DNA from: Ramazzottius varieornatus
Taxonomy: Eukaryota; Tardigrada; Eutardigrada; Parachela; Ramazzottiidae
NCBI GenBank assembly: GCA_001949185.1
Contig: BDGG01000002.1
Coordinates: 8,665,990-8,729,989, forward strand
Direction: 5' to 3'
Length of the DNA: 64,000 nt
Positions 11,881-24,702 of this stretch are shown here, in pieces. A program made the translations under genes and the position numbers. Every line of letters begins with the position of its first letter. Within the stretch, counting starts at the first letter, position 1. Below the pieces are notes generated by a model. The model did not search any database, was not told where the DNA came from, and saw nothing but the letters and a program-made list of their open reading frames with translations.

Positions 11881-12514
11881 TCCACACCCTTAGTTGATCT
11901 ATTCATGATCACACAATCGTGAGTTACGCTCTTGCAACCTACGACATTTTTCGTTTTCGAAACCACAGCGAGGGTAACCAGTTGGCGGCTCTCCGGAAAC
12001 CCATTGGACCGTAGTGACATTGGTCAGAGTCCTGGTTTGCGGGTCTTGGAGAAATGCGAACTGCGGATACAGCTTACAGATTAACAATTGTATACCAGTA
12101 GGATCAAACAGAAGATCCTGCTTTCCGTACCTGACATTTGCTATGATTTCTCTGAAATTGTTTCAGTGTCATCAAATTTCGTCGTTCTCCGTCGGCAGAA
12201 ATGAACATAGATCCTGACTGGAAATGAATGGTGCGGTTGCAGAACTGCTTCCCTAACCGGCCACCGTCTGACCAGTTAAACTGCGGTTGCTCCGCGAGTG
12301 TTTCATTGATGACCTGCAATCAAAAGAGCGCAAACTGTGAGTCGATGGGAGTAATGTGTTCTCCGAAGAAGCTCCGGAAAACACGTAACCAGATATCAGC
12401 GAAATATGGTAATTAAGGCCTGGCTCTGCGTGCATACTACCAGATAGGGCAACCGACCACGATTTTGCAACGTATATGGGTATCGGCAACCCAGTTTACA
12501 TGCAAACGTATGCC

Positions 12515-12700
12515 AGTCAGATTGTTGAGGAGACGAGTTTGAAGTTTTGGGACCCTAAGGGCAAAGTTAAACTGCTGATGCAATCTGGTGTAACAGATAT
12601 CGAGGAACACAATGCTGAGGTTCATTTGGCCATCTGAGCACTGGTCAGATGACTTCATCAGAAAAGTCTGCAGTAATTGGAAGTTTCGAATGACAAAGTT
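12515..12700 (-). repeat. Dispersed repeat copy (second copy near 62520-62690)
   Basis: The minus strand here and the plus strand at 62520-62690 share CATCTGA.CACTGGTCAGA blocks, GGCCAAATG, TGTTCC, AACTTTGCCCTT and GGGTCC.AAAACTT. Function and class are unknown. It lies within the span of the ANF-receptor gene at 11.9-16.2 kb. Confidence 0.6.
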
Positions 12701-14498
12701 TTGACGTGTCAACGACGTCATACAGCCCAAATGTGTGTCTGCGTCTGTTCTGACAATAGAACCCCAGGTGAGTGCTTGAACTACTAGTCATCACTAGATT
12801 TTTCGCCAAAATCTGTCCAAAAGGCGAATAGTTTTTTGAAACTTTGCGCCACGGCGCGGTGCGGCAAACTTACCACGCGACGCACTCCGTTATCCTCCGC
12901 AACTTGATGTCGGAAAAGAATCGTTCAGAGTAAAAAAGTTTGTATGAAATCTGGGCCGCCATTACCCATATGGCTCGATAGAGGAAACCTTCTTTTACCT
13001 GATGCTGCTTATCGGTTAGTCATAATTTAACTCCGCTAGTTTACCTGGTACAAGGAAGTGAATTTGACGCTGGGATTTTCTAATTGGCACTTCCGAGGTA
13101 TTTCTCAAATTGTTCAGGAAACGAGTTTTTCTAGAGGGGTGTTAGTCGAACTCTCCAAACCGCTTATGCAGTTATCTGGAGCACGCCCTAAGATTTCAAA
13201 TGCTGGAGACATGCGAGAAACGAATGAATGGGGAAATTTGGCGGAAATGTCCATGTAGGGAAGAAAACCGAAAGAGAGCTTTTTTTACATCAGTTTTCTA
13301 TGCATGGTTTGCAGTGCGGGCCAAATCAGCAGTTTCCGAGACGCAGCTACTTGTCCTTTATGACTCACCGAAAACCCTGCTGACATACTATTCTACACGA
13401 AGGTGCGCGCCAAGCCAGTTTTTCTTCCATGAGCGGTGATGAGCTACTTTTCTGACAATGGTCAAAGATCCATTACCGTGTCCTTTGGTGTCAGCTTTAA
13501 ATTTGGATGTGTCTTCATGAGCTTTAAATGCCCATGTTCTTAGAGGGATGGAAACTCGCCCTGTCCGGGAAGTGCCAAATAGCAGAAACCAGCGTCATAT
13601 CATCTCTTGGCTGACCAGTGGAGTTGAGAATAAAATAAAGCCCTGACTCGCCAGGGTCTCTCCCGGTTGTATATTGTTCAAGCATCTTCGTGGTCTACCT
13701 CTGCTGGTTACTTTGCTGCAAAGCTCAATTATGCTGCTAGATGAATTACACCGCAATAACGAGGACACGCGCGAAGGGAACTTTTGAAACAGTATAGAGT
13801 TTGAAACAGGCGGAAAAGACGGCAAGCTGAGAATTCAAATTGTCAAAAAGTGCACTGGTGTGAACTGCATACGTACGCACGAACTTCCTTTCCACCGTTC
13901 GGAATGGCTTGTTCCAAACTTTTTACTGCTACCAACTTCCCTTTCGTGCGTGTACCGTTTGTCGCCCAAGAAATTGCATAACCTCTTCCTGACCGGCCTT
14001 AAGCATCATTTGGCGTTTTTCATTTGTACACTTACCAGACCGAACATGCGAAACGCGTAATAAGTATCCGAGAGTTCTCTGCTGGGCTAAAACAAAATCT
14101 GACTCTCCACGTGAGGAAACTCTACCTTGCATACATTAGTCCTCCTCAAGACGAGCTGTTTATGTCGCAAACGGTTGATTTAGAATTTGAGTTTGCTTGA
14201 TCATCGGAAATTAGTCGTGAGTGAGACAAAATTGCGTTTTTCGAAAGTCTCGGAAACGGGAGCGGAAATGCGCGAGTTTTGCGCGGTAGGTTTGTAGGCA
14301 GACTTTGCCTCCTGATTAGGCTGAAATTCATGGTTTTCTCTCTGGCTAGTCTCTGTCTGTCGACAACCCCGAGACTAATAGGTATCAAGAAGCCCATACG
14401 TGGTACTGTATCTCGCAACGTGAAGCACTGTGCAGACAGAGATCAGCTGAGAAATGAAAATTTGAAATTTTGAGTCAAGTGTGCAGAGAATAATCCGT

Positions 14499-14548
14499 TT
14501 TCGCTTTCAAGATAAGCTAATCGAGGGCTGCTTATCTTGAAAGCGAAA
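14499..14548. repeat. Perfect 19-bp stem hairpin
   Basis: TTTCGCTTTCAAGATAAGC at 14499-14517 is complemented exactly by GCTTATCTTGAAAGCGAAA at 14530-14548 with a 12-base spacer. It lies downstream of the YNDEYDQ exon of the receptor gene, probably in an intron. The bases after it (CTTCGTAATCC, CTTTCAAGAT) partly repeat the arm. Confidence 0.8.
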
Positions 14549-17330
14549 CTTCGTAATCCACTTTCAAGATCAACACAATCAACGGAGTTGTACGGCCTGT
14601 CGTGAGGAGGACTATTAGTGCAGGTACCCATAGTGTACCTTTCTGAAAGTGTAAAGGAAGCTTTCTGGCACTGCCGCCATCCATCTTTCCGACTCTGCGG
14701 TGGCCGGTGAACTGGACACCGGCATAAGGAAGAAAACGGAGAAGAAGGCTTCGCGAGCCACTTGGTCGTACTCGTCGTTATATCTCCAGGTGGCTTTGCC
14801 ATAGACGTTGTCTTCCGGGTTGTCGTTGCACGACGATATGAATACCTGGACGAACGCTCCTTGAATCATTAGTCTTCGGATATCACAAAAAATTGTCCCC
14901 ACTAATACATGCAAACCGTGAAAGCCAGTTGCTGAAAAAAGTACTTCCAAATCTTGAATCTCTATATCCGCCCTTACGTATGATCCTTCCGTCATGTTGA
15001 GCGTATGGGCCTGAATCTGTAGATGGGAGCTATCTGATTTTTCGAAGTGTTGTGAAAATTGAGGACGTTTTGTGGCGTACCATAATTTTGCGAAGTACCA
15101 CAGCCGAAACGAACAAACCCGCAACTAGGAAACACAAAATCTAATTCACTGCGATTCGTAGGAATTGACCTTTCGTGACACAAGTCAGTTCCTGCGAATG
15201 GCTTACTGCGGCTGGATGAACTGATGTGTTTTAGAAGAGCAGGTATGTCAAAATGTTCTGATCGGGACTCTGTGAACTTCAGCGTAATCTGCATTTCGGC
15301 GAACCGAACGACCAAGGCTGCATGTACGGCTTTTCCGAAAATTACAAATCCGCTGGGCGAGTCCAGATCGATCGTAAGGTGAATATGCGAGGTCCAGTTG
15401 TATCTCAGCAGGAAGTTTATGTATCTGCGGAAGAATTCGCACACCATTCAGTTGTCTGGCAGTACCTTACGGAACAAACCGACGGGCCTTTCTGCATCAC
15501 GCTGACGCTATTCTGACTGACTCACATGGTACTGTAGTCACTGTAGGAGGTGCTTCCGGTGTAGACCCAGTTTTTGTTTTGACGGATAACATCGGTCTCT
15601 GGTCCGATAACCCTAAATGGTAATAGCTTTTCAGAACTGAAAATGAGAATTCTTTTCGGCAGCCCTGAAATCCAGATTTGTAACGTACGTGGAAATCATC
15701 AGGATATTCCAGGCCGAGGCTAGGTGGTAAAGGCCCAGACTGTCATAACAAGCTGCCGAATAACGAGAGCATCAGAACAGAAATACGCGGGCGCTATCTT
15801 CAGTCTTTCATCATCACGAGAAAGGTGCTTACTGGGAGCGATGTAGGCGCGCAGGTCGAAAGAGCCCGTTGGCCGGTAATACCATTCCGAAAAGTAAACT
15901 TCGCTGGTCTCCTTCAGATCCTGGCACGTGGAGTTCTCGGCAAACCGATATGTTTGGCTTATGTTAAAGGAAGTCTGGTATAGAAGGTTTAGTTGGCTAA
16001 CCACAATGTCCATAACCGGTGCCGTGAACGGCAGTGCACCGATACCTTCTCGGCTGGTGTAGCCCAACGTTACAATCTCGATATTCAGGAAGCTCTTCCT
16101 CGTCACAGCCTTCAATGAACTTGAAAGATCTTGGAGGGTAAACATCAAGGAGATGCACAACTGGGCTGTCGCAACGCTGTGAGTCTTCATGGCTAACAAA
16201 AAAGTCAGACTGGGCCACAGAACGTGGTGTTTATGCAAACGCGGATTTCCCGATCGGGTCTTTCTTGTCGAGGGCAACGTCAAAAAGATAATCCTCCCAG
16301 ATCGATTTTGATTCAGTTAGCTTGATCAAATAAGAGTGACTTTCGGAAGCTCATCGAGCAACAACGCATGATGGATACGCAAATCAGATTATGGTCGAAC
16401 ATTTGTGGCGATTAAATTAAATGTACCGATTGTCTCCTCCTTTTGATAGGGCACTTGATCGGAAGTTGCAGGAGGAATAGTTCCTTTGGATCCTCATCAA
16501 AAGGGTTATCTATCTTGTTAAGGCGAGAGGGATGAAGCTAAAGAAATCACGCCCTATTACGAATAGCTTTCGGCAGTAATTGAACCGTCATGCTGGTTAT
16601 TCGGGCAAGCATCAAAACTTTATGATGTGGATTCTCAACAATCCGATATATGAATGTGCACTAGCGTGTTGGTAGATTGCATAAAGGAGCGTCCCTGTTG
16701 CATCGACTGACTTTCGCATCACTAACAAAACGCAGTACAGAACGCGATTTGCAAGAGCCACGCACGCCATCCAATCAAAGTCGCTGCGTAAACTGAATAC
16801 ACCATGTTGACCCTAAGCAGATTAGACGGGGGGAGGTGCATGATACTAGCATGACTTTGGGGACACCTTGAATATTGAGGGAAAGCGCTAGTTTGGGCTT
16901 GCGGTGACCTCCACGGTCAGCAGGGCTGCGCTCTAAATTCGTGGCGCGTTGCAGGCCACTGGCTGGCTTGTTTAGCATTCTTTGTCGGCTGCTGATCTCA
17001 ACCAGTAAGTCATCATATTACTTCCTCCCTAAAAAGAAGAATAGCGTAAAGCAATGGAGCTGGTGTAAAAATTCGCTGCGTCCGCGCAGTACGTCCTCAC
17101 GCACGTGAAGTACAGCCCGGTCCGGCTTTACGGCTAGTTGAATACCCTAGGGGGGTTCATCGTCACGTACTTGTACGTACTGTATTGGTTTCGCACAGTA
17201 CGTCATCCGGCTGGTGAATTACACGCAGGGCCTGATATTGTTTGATTGTGGCACGTCGCTGCACTTGAATAGCCAGGGATCTTTGATTTAATTGAAGGCA
17301 CTGAAATTCTTCATCCCCGCCAGGCTATAT

Positions 17331-20300
17331 CTACTGGCTTGTCACGTGACTGCGCAAAGCCTTGGAGAGCCTACAGCACTGCGCGGACGCCGCGAAATTT
17401 CGCAGTGCATAGTACACCTTCAGCGCAGCAGCGCCATCGTGAAATTCGGGTTTTGATACCTTCAAGTCGACCTGCCCGTGGATGTCCATCAGAAATTCTT
17501 TGGCGCTCCCATCAAGGGCACGTTTGGAGATAAGACTTATATGAATCCTTTTCGCTGCGGGAAGTCGGATTGGATGCATACATCAGAGGCTCAAAGTGCC
17601 GAAAACCTACCGCCGATAGCTTGAGAACTTGTTACCTTCGCAGGTCGCTTCCAGCTTCGCAGCAATGCCTACGCAGTCGCCAAATCTACCGAAGGAGTTG
17701 TACTCTACACGTGTCTTGGTACTACAGTAGATTAACTTAATGTGTTCAGCAGGAGATTTCTTACATGCAGAATTTGGGCATGCGTAGTCCGACAACAGCG
17801 GCCATGGCCGGACCCGAATGAATACCAATGCGCAGCCGCACTTCCTCATCAGGCTTATGCTTTGGTCTGAAGTCGCTTATGGCCGAAATCAAAGACACTG
17901 CCATCCGGCAAATTTCCGCCGCGTGCTGGCCGCTCACTTTACTCGAAAGCGTGACACCGCTCACAACCTACGACCGAAAGATGTCTCGGTAACGTCCCAA
18001 AGGTTTTAGACGAGCAAATGAGCGCTTGCCCTACCATGCAGGCATCGAGGTTTACATCGAGCTGTACAGAGAGAAACTTATATGCCGGACTTGTGGTCTT
18101 GTAGACGTACAGCCTGGTCTTCAACAGAATGAGCCATTGCTGTACCTTGTGGACGTCGCGTTTCTCCATCACGCTGTCAAACAGGCCATACAGACCATTG
18201 AGGGTATCTACCACTTGCATGGCACCGCTGTTTTGACATAGGTTGCTGAACCTACCGATGCAAGGTTGCTTTACTTGGGGGTTACCATGATCGAGGTCAA
18301 ACGTGAAAATTGGCTTTTCTTCTTACTCGTGGACGTTGACGAAAGAGACGGTTATCATGCTGAATATCTCGGGTTCTACTAACTGCCCTTGCTTCAACTT
18401 GTCGGCCACAACTCTGTTCAACCAGGAAGTGATGAGTATAGAGTGCGTTGCAGGGTTGTTATCCCTTTCTGGTCGGGTGCGTTCCGACGAAGCCGTCACT
18501 TACTTGGGTAACATCTGATACAGCAGGTCTTCGGCACGCTTCTTTTCATCCATAAACTCGGCGGTTCTCTCGTTCACTCTCTGCTCCAAATCTATGAGTA
18601 AACACTGCTCTCCATCAGGTACAAGCTTCTCCACAGTCCTGCGACACTTTTACCATTAGCGTATTTCTCCATTCGATTCATCTGCCAAAAGCCCAAGCAA
18701 ATTTTGATCAAACGACCACAGTCTCGTCAAACGGTATAAGAATAGGCTATGTGGCCCATGTGCATACCAGGTCGTCTATCAAATTGCCATGCCTGTTTCC
18801 TGGTACAAGTTTCAAAGCGCTCTGGACTTTCTCCGATTCTGGACGATCAGCCGGATTTTCTGACCAACAATGTAACAAGATGGAATACAGCTCCGTCGGG
18901 CATAGGTCACTGGGCACGCGAGGTCGGAACGGCGGTATTGCCACGTTGCTCACCCTTGCCACAATGTCTGTAAAACAGCTCTGTTGTAATGGCGACAAAA
19001 AGAGTAACCTTTTGCAAACCGGAAGCGTCAAGGGGAGCGGCGTCGGGTCGTTCATAAGGGCCAGCTCGAAGGATGATCTGTTGTAGCAGGATGCCGAAAC
19101 TGTAGATGTCGCCCTTGGCAGTGCCGTTAGGCGGCATCCGCAGTCGAAGATGTTCTGGTGCACGCCAAAGCAGGGCATAGAAGGCCGCAGACTGTGAGCC
19201 TGGTAGCTCTGTACTGCGGACAGCCAGAACGGTGGTCGAAGGTCGCAAAGTGGTCAAGCCTAGGTCGCCAATCTTGACGGTCAAGCGCCCGTCAATCAGG
19301 CAGTTGTTGGACGTCAGTCTCCCGTGCGACTTGAGAGAGGAGTTATGGACGAAGATTAGGCCTTTCACAATGTCGTTTAGCAGGGAAAATTTGAACGGCC
19401 AATCAAGAGTAATCTACAGAGATGGCTTCACTCGAAGGTTCGGCGTCGAGACATGGTCAGGTTCCAGTGCATGTGGACCTTACCGCTTCGTTTTCCAGCA
19501 AATCGGTCAGACTGCCTTTCGCGCAACATTCCTGTGCCAAAGACTTCCTTCCTCACAAACCTACATGCGAACTTTATAGTTGGTGCTAGTCGAGAAAGTG
19601 GCACTGACCGTGACGATGCAGGGATGAACTGGGTCCTGACACAGTCCATGGAACCGAGCAATGTGTTCGTGGACCATCTGTTTCAGCTGAAAAAGGTTAT
19701 GCCGATGGATTAATTTAGCAAGAACTTTTGGGGGTGTGACAGACTGATCTTACGGCTTTTAGCTCGAAGAGATGTTGCGGCGACAGATGGAAGACGTTGG
19801 CTTGCAAGGGTTTGACGGCCACCGTCATCTCCTTGTAATAGGCCACCTTGACGTAGGAAGTACCACTAACACGAGAGCCTCTCGCAAAACTAGCTCGTGA
19901 GCTGGTTTCGAGGACGGGGCTCTTGCCGTCGACGATGCTGCGGCTTCCGTTGGTCTCGTTTTTGTCTCTCTGTAAGGTATTCTGGGGGTACCTGGCCTTT
20001 CCGTCAATCAGTTTCATTTGAAAGATTACCGTTTGGATTTCACTGGATAGTATTTTCCAAGAATCATCATTGTCAACCAGCTGTAGCTTCCACCTGCGGA
20101 CGAAGCAATACGATGAGACAAAGGGATCTTTGAATTTTAAGAAACGTTTCGCTGAAGGTGCAAATGACCTATAGAAGAGCAGAGAGGCCAATATCGTTAC
20201 AAGGGTAGCACATGCCAGCGCGATAATTATCACAGCATAAGCCGGTAGCCCTGCAACCAATACGTTCACAGCCAAGACAATGTGGGCTGCAAGCATGATC

Positions 20301-22760
20301 CGCAGTACTACTGCCGCCGAAAACAGGTACCATTCTGAGCACAAGGACCACTTTTGCCATCGTAGCCACATAGGGGGTAGTTTAGCGGCGGTTGGGTGGC
20401 TCCCCCTGGCCAGTTAATGCTGCGTGAGCTGACTCTTATCAAGCCATTCCGTTCGCTGTCAAGCTGGAGAACTGGCTAGAAAGAACTCAAAAAAGGTACA
20501 GCGACCATATTTTATGTAGTTTCGGTTGGGAACGTTCTACCACAAAAGCTGCGTCTTTTGGGCTAAAGTCCTGGAGGTAGTAGGGGAAGTTCCGGTCTCC
20601 GTAATTACTGATGGTACATTCGATGACCACACCGTGAAAGCTGTGGCCCCAGATTCGCGAAGTGATGGCTCGGCCATCGTAGATGTTTCCACCAGCGGCC
20701 AATGTCGCATTCAGTGCCTAAACATGTAATCCGTCTGAGTGCTGACTATAATATGCTAGGAAAATGCCTGAACTCTGTGATCATGAGCCAAAGGTCTCGA
20801 CGGAAGGGCCTGGGACGTGAACGCCTCCGTACTGGGTAAGAGTTAGCTTTGATAATTGAGCGCGGTGCAGTACGACAACGTGCGCAGGACGTGGGACTGC
20901 TCTTAAAGGAAATCATCGGTACGTACTTACCACCCCGTAAAACATGACTGCATCCCAGACTCCCAGCACCAGGTGCGTGACCTGCCAGCAAGTCAATTCT
21001 GCACAATGGGGCAGTTCTACGTCAATAAGTCGCCCGGCAGGGACATGATTAATAGAGTACTCACTTGTTCTCCTGGCGCATAAGTGAAATTATACTTTAA
21101 CGAGTTTGTTTTGACCGCGTCGGCAAACTGGTCATATTCGGCCTTATTTTCTAAATCGTCCGCCGGTAGTTTCATCCGAATAACCAACAGGCTCCCCAAT
21201 ATCCTTGGCCCATCCTGCAGTTAAACCCAAACCTTTATCCGATCTAGGGTCGAGGACATCCGTGGCTGGCAGCAAGGGCAACTTTCTTGTGGTATTACAG
21301 ACAAAAGGCTAGAACAGAGAAAGTCAGGCGATGGACTGCGCGTACCGGATCGCTTTTAGCCATGTTGTTAAAGAAGAACAGATCAGAAAACCGGTGAGCC
21401 TCGATAAGGTTGGTTGTAATGTAAACCTATCCATAAAAAACCAGCAAGAATATAACCACTCGCTATTCTGTTGTTTCAAAGGTTAGCTAGCTTACGTATT
21501 CGGAGTTGAGCTTGCCCAGTTCCGACGCTGCGACCTGTGGCATTCAATTCCCAAGTATGTCCACGATGAAGCAATAATCTGAACCATGGTTAAGCTTACC
21601 ATGATTTGGTAAACGTTACGGGCTAATGCCGCCAGAATAAAGACTGCAAGACCGAATTTCCGGTTGCTCAAACAAAACATGTACACGAAACTGACCTAAT
21701 CATTGGCATGGCCGAAATCTTGACTTACCGGCCAAAAGCGGCAACGGTCATTGGTTTCACCTGGGTACTGCCGTTTAGGCGCTGCTCCAGATTTGGTCCA
21801 TGCCAATGATAAGGCCAGGCGCCTGCACAGATGGCTGCCAGGAACTTATTTTTAATTCGATTGGTTGCGTGTCGGATAAGAATGAGAAGACCAACTTACC
21901 GCGCGAGCGTTCGCTGCTCCGAACCAACGTATCCTTAAGCCACTGTTTGTCCGAGTTTTGACCTAGCATCACTTTGGTAAATTCAATCCTCTTGAAAATG
22001 TCCAGACGAGAAGACTGTAGAACTTGCTGAAATGACGACTGAAAGTCGGTGGCGTACGTGTCTACGTCGTAAAGCTACGACCAAGAAGCAAAAATGCAAA
22101 ATGAATATTGCGCCAAGGAGTAAGTGAGATCGATATCCTCTGATTTGATTTTCAACTTACAAAGGCAACGTTGGTCCAGTTGAAGTGGTCGAGTATGCGA
22201 ATGAGGAAGAGCGAGACATCTTCCTGGGTGTAGCCAAACCTGGTCAGCACCTCTGTTTTCTGCTTGTCGGCAAACTTGATGCCACTAGCACCGGAAGTGA
22301 CGACGGGGATGTTCCAGTGTTCAATCAGGCCGCGAATGTTACTCATGGTCTCGGAGCAGGAAGGTCCAATCAGCAGCTGACAACCGTTGGGCGCTTGGTG
22401 GAGATGCATGTCGACCAGCGCTGGCCCCACAGCCAACACTGACTCATCGCCGCATCCACCGGCTATCCCGTGTCGCAGTAGCCGAAAGGTCATGTTCTTC
22501 AGCGCAAAGTGAGGACCGATGCGTTGAAGAGCCAAATCGATGCCGGGCGTGACCGGGATGCCGTCGTCCTCCCATAACTCACACAGGGTGACCACTGTCG
22601 AGTTCTCTGCGCTCAGCTTTGGAACGCTGGACGGGTCTAGAGGGGGAAACACATTTCCGTACGAAGTGTATACCGACGGACTGCCCATAGTGGATTCTGC
22701 TGGATAACACTTTTTCAGCAGTAAACAGATGAAACTCAAACAAACGACAACACTGCGCAT
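17331..22760 (-). CDS. Receptor guanylate cyclase, full domain set but degenerate cyclase site
   Basis: Many-exon gene. The ATG at 22760 starts a signal peptide (MRSVVVCLSFICLLL). Exon 1 (22760-22161) holds LLIGPSCSETMSNIR, HWNIPVVTSGAS and FNWTNVAF; exon 2 is 22074-21900. Later ectodomain exons carry ILAALARNVYQIM, VAASELGKLNSEY, ALNATLAAGG and LCGYDGKSGPC. A transmembrane exon (PAYAVIIIALACATLVTILAS) leads to the kinase-homology domain: VAVKPL, ECCAKGSLTDLLENE, HGRLTSNNC, KIGDLGL, APEHLRL and GDIYSFGILLQ (19.8-18.9 kb). The dimerisation helix is MNRMEKYANG to EKKRAEDLLYQMLPK. The cyclase follows (LRIGIHSGPAMAAVVGLRMPKFC, FGDCVGIAAKLEA, RIHISLISKRALDG). SDIVGF is replaced by VNVH, VETIGDA by LDVNLDA and VNTASR by VGIAAK, so a metal Asp and the catalytic Asn and Arg are altered. 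The exact C-terminus is uncertain. Confidence 0.85.
21691..21819. mobile_element. MITE copy A (TIR about 30 bp) in a receptor-cyclase intron
   Basis: CTGACCTAATCATTGGCATGG at 21691 is matched in reverse by CCATGCCAATGATAAGGCCAG ending at 21819. The central part also folds (GGCAACGG / CTGCCGTT). The same terminal sequence occurs at 25219-25347, so this is a family. Confidence 0.75.
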
Positions 22761-22829
22761 GGTCAAACAGACACCGATTACTCGGAATGTTGTTCAGAGG
22801 AAACACGAAACACAAAACACGAAGGAAAT

Positions 22830-24690
22830 CACGAAAGCTCAGAAAAGAAACTAGTGTGGCTGCGCCGAATGCAGAACTGAGCGAATTCTGCTAATCTATG
22901 GAAGCCGCAGGGCACAACAAAAGCAATCGTGTTGAAAGGAGGACCAGAGGGGCGCCCATTGGCATGCATGCAAATGTTGACTCTTTGCCCGGTGTTTGCC
23001 GCCTGCAGATAACTGCGCAAATTCGGTATGGTTGTCGCCATCAGTTGCACCCGATTACGGAACCTTAACCAGGAGAAGACCTCCTCAGCAAGAGAGCGGA
23101 AGCATTTTTTAATGAGCGTGGGTTCATCAGCCAAGGAATATTCATGATCTAGCTGGTCCAATTCGCTGCCTCGTGGGGAACCAGAAATGCCACGAGCGGA
23201 TTATTTCATGTCTGTGGCCCCAGATCCGTGCTCTTCTACTCGCACCCGCATACGGTGGACGTAATTTCTTAATTGCAGTAGCGTCGAGGGTGAGATACAA
23301 GCGTGTCACTGATGACTTCTCCCAGATCAGATTCAAGACGATGATCCGAAATGCCTGTAATTTCCGGTTAAAATTAAAGGACACGGTAGTTTGACCTGGG
23401 GGACCGCAGGCCTCCGATGGTTACTGCTGGTTAGCCAGCTGCATGCTGTGCCGGAACGACGCAAGAGGCAGGGACAGGGCGTTGTGGTGGGTTTTTAGTT
23501 CTTCAACGCGCGTTAGCTGACCTTATCCGAAAACGGGCATCGGCGCTCCGGCGCTCCTGAATTCTGCCAAGGCGTGGTCTCGTTAAATGAGCGGATTTGC
23601 CTGGAGTACATGAACAAGAAAAGCTACTGTTCTTGCAGTAGCAGACTGATACCAGCAAACTTCTTCGGAGCCGAGCAGCGCATTCGTACCATTCTGTATG
23701 AGGAACAGCGTCGGTAGAGCAGACAAGACTAGTCCCGACCGGTACAGTGTCCTCTGTACTGTCAAAACCTGACGCATCTTGTCCCTGCCGGTTTGTCTTC
23801 TTTTTTCCGTATCGATTTACCGACATTGTTTGCGTTTTAGCCGATGTATCTTTAGTCAGCTGTAAGCATGGTTGTGGAAAACGCCAGTTACAGACCCACA
23901 CGACCCCCCTCGGTCGACGAAATCGCAGTGATTCTATCCCATCGACTAGATGTGCATTTGTAAGCGCTCGTTCACGTACGTTTACTGCCAGCATTCACCG
24001 GGGAAGTTGTTTGAACACAAAAACGTCATGAAGACATTCTTTGCTGAAGGCCGGTTGTACCAGTATTACATAATTGGCAGATTAACTGTTGTTCATCAAT
24101 TTGGGTTCGGGACGAATATTGCAGTAAACGCGAGCCTCGCCCTAGAGTCTGCTGTTTTCACACGCAAATCACGCAAGGCGAATTTACTAACATCTACTTT
24201 TACAAGAAGTAATATGGTTGATTTAGAACCGCCGTGCAGAATACTTTCATCGGTAGCAATATGCTGGACACCGCCTTGAAAACTAGGCGGAATCAATTTC
24301 TCTAATTGTGAAAACAGCGTGTGACCGTAGCTTTCCCGGCGGTTGAGGTTGCGACAAGAGTTCCACCCTGGTACTAATGCCGTAACATCATCGCCACAGT
24401 GTGCTATGCTATACTTCGATCTCGCATGTCTCCACTGCGTTTTCGGGTCAAAGGAGCGACTAGTACTTCGTTCTGGCCAAAATGCCACTTCGCTTCGAGT
24501 GATGGTGCATGTAGTAGTTTTCGTTCTCTGTTGGCTGCCGCTCTCAGCCAGTAAGTCATGGATGTACTACCACCCTGCAACGTTGGCAAAGTAAGAGGAT
24601 GCAACTGCAGTTGTATCCTGTGTTTTGCTGTGTGTGCGACTTGTGAGATATTCCAGGCTTTGCCTTACTTCCGCATCAAGAAGCCTCCAC
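22830..24690. other. No confident gene
   Basis: Upstream of the receptor cyclase. Several frames of 80-160 codons exist on the minus strand (for example 23503-23994) but show no recognisable domain and no convincing splice partners. Confidence 0.4.
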
Positions 24691-24702
24691 TGCTGTACGT
24701 AC

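Larger units (their letters stand above)
11899..16190 (-). pseudogene. ANF-receptor-domain gene (guanylate-cyclase receptor paralogue), apparently decayed
   Basis: Natriuretic-peptide-type receptors bind ligand with an ANF-receptor ectodomain. Minus-strand pieces in correct order: MKTHSVATAQLC at 16190 and VTLGYTSREGIGALPFTAPV (about 16080-16010); a WNIP-like block HLASAWNILMIST (about 15710); EFFRRYINFLLRYNWT (about 15440-15390); HTLNMTEGSY (about 15005); DEYDQVAREAFFSVFF (about 14775-14730); INETLAEQ and DGGRLGKQFCNRTIHF (about 12305-12215); and the membrane-proximal PRCGFENEKC (about 11970). Continuity is poor: the frame changes before HLASAWN and a TGA stands just before MVCEFF. I found no kinase-homology or cyclase domain between here and 10742. 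It may be a pseudogene or a tail-less receptor with unresolved exons. A repeat copy lies inside at 12515-12700. Confidence 0.65.

Noticed and set aside
22829-23384. Minus-strand frames with YSLADEPTLIKK as a possible further ANF-receptor fragment
   Set aside because: Similarity to ectodomain motifs is too weak and no splice-consistent neighbours were found.
23503-23994. 163-codon minus-strand frame
   Set aside because: No recognisable domain; Arg/Ser/Cys-rich composition and overlapping frames on the other strand suggest non-coding.
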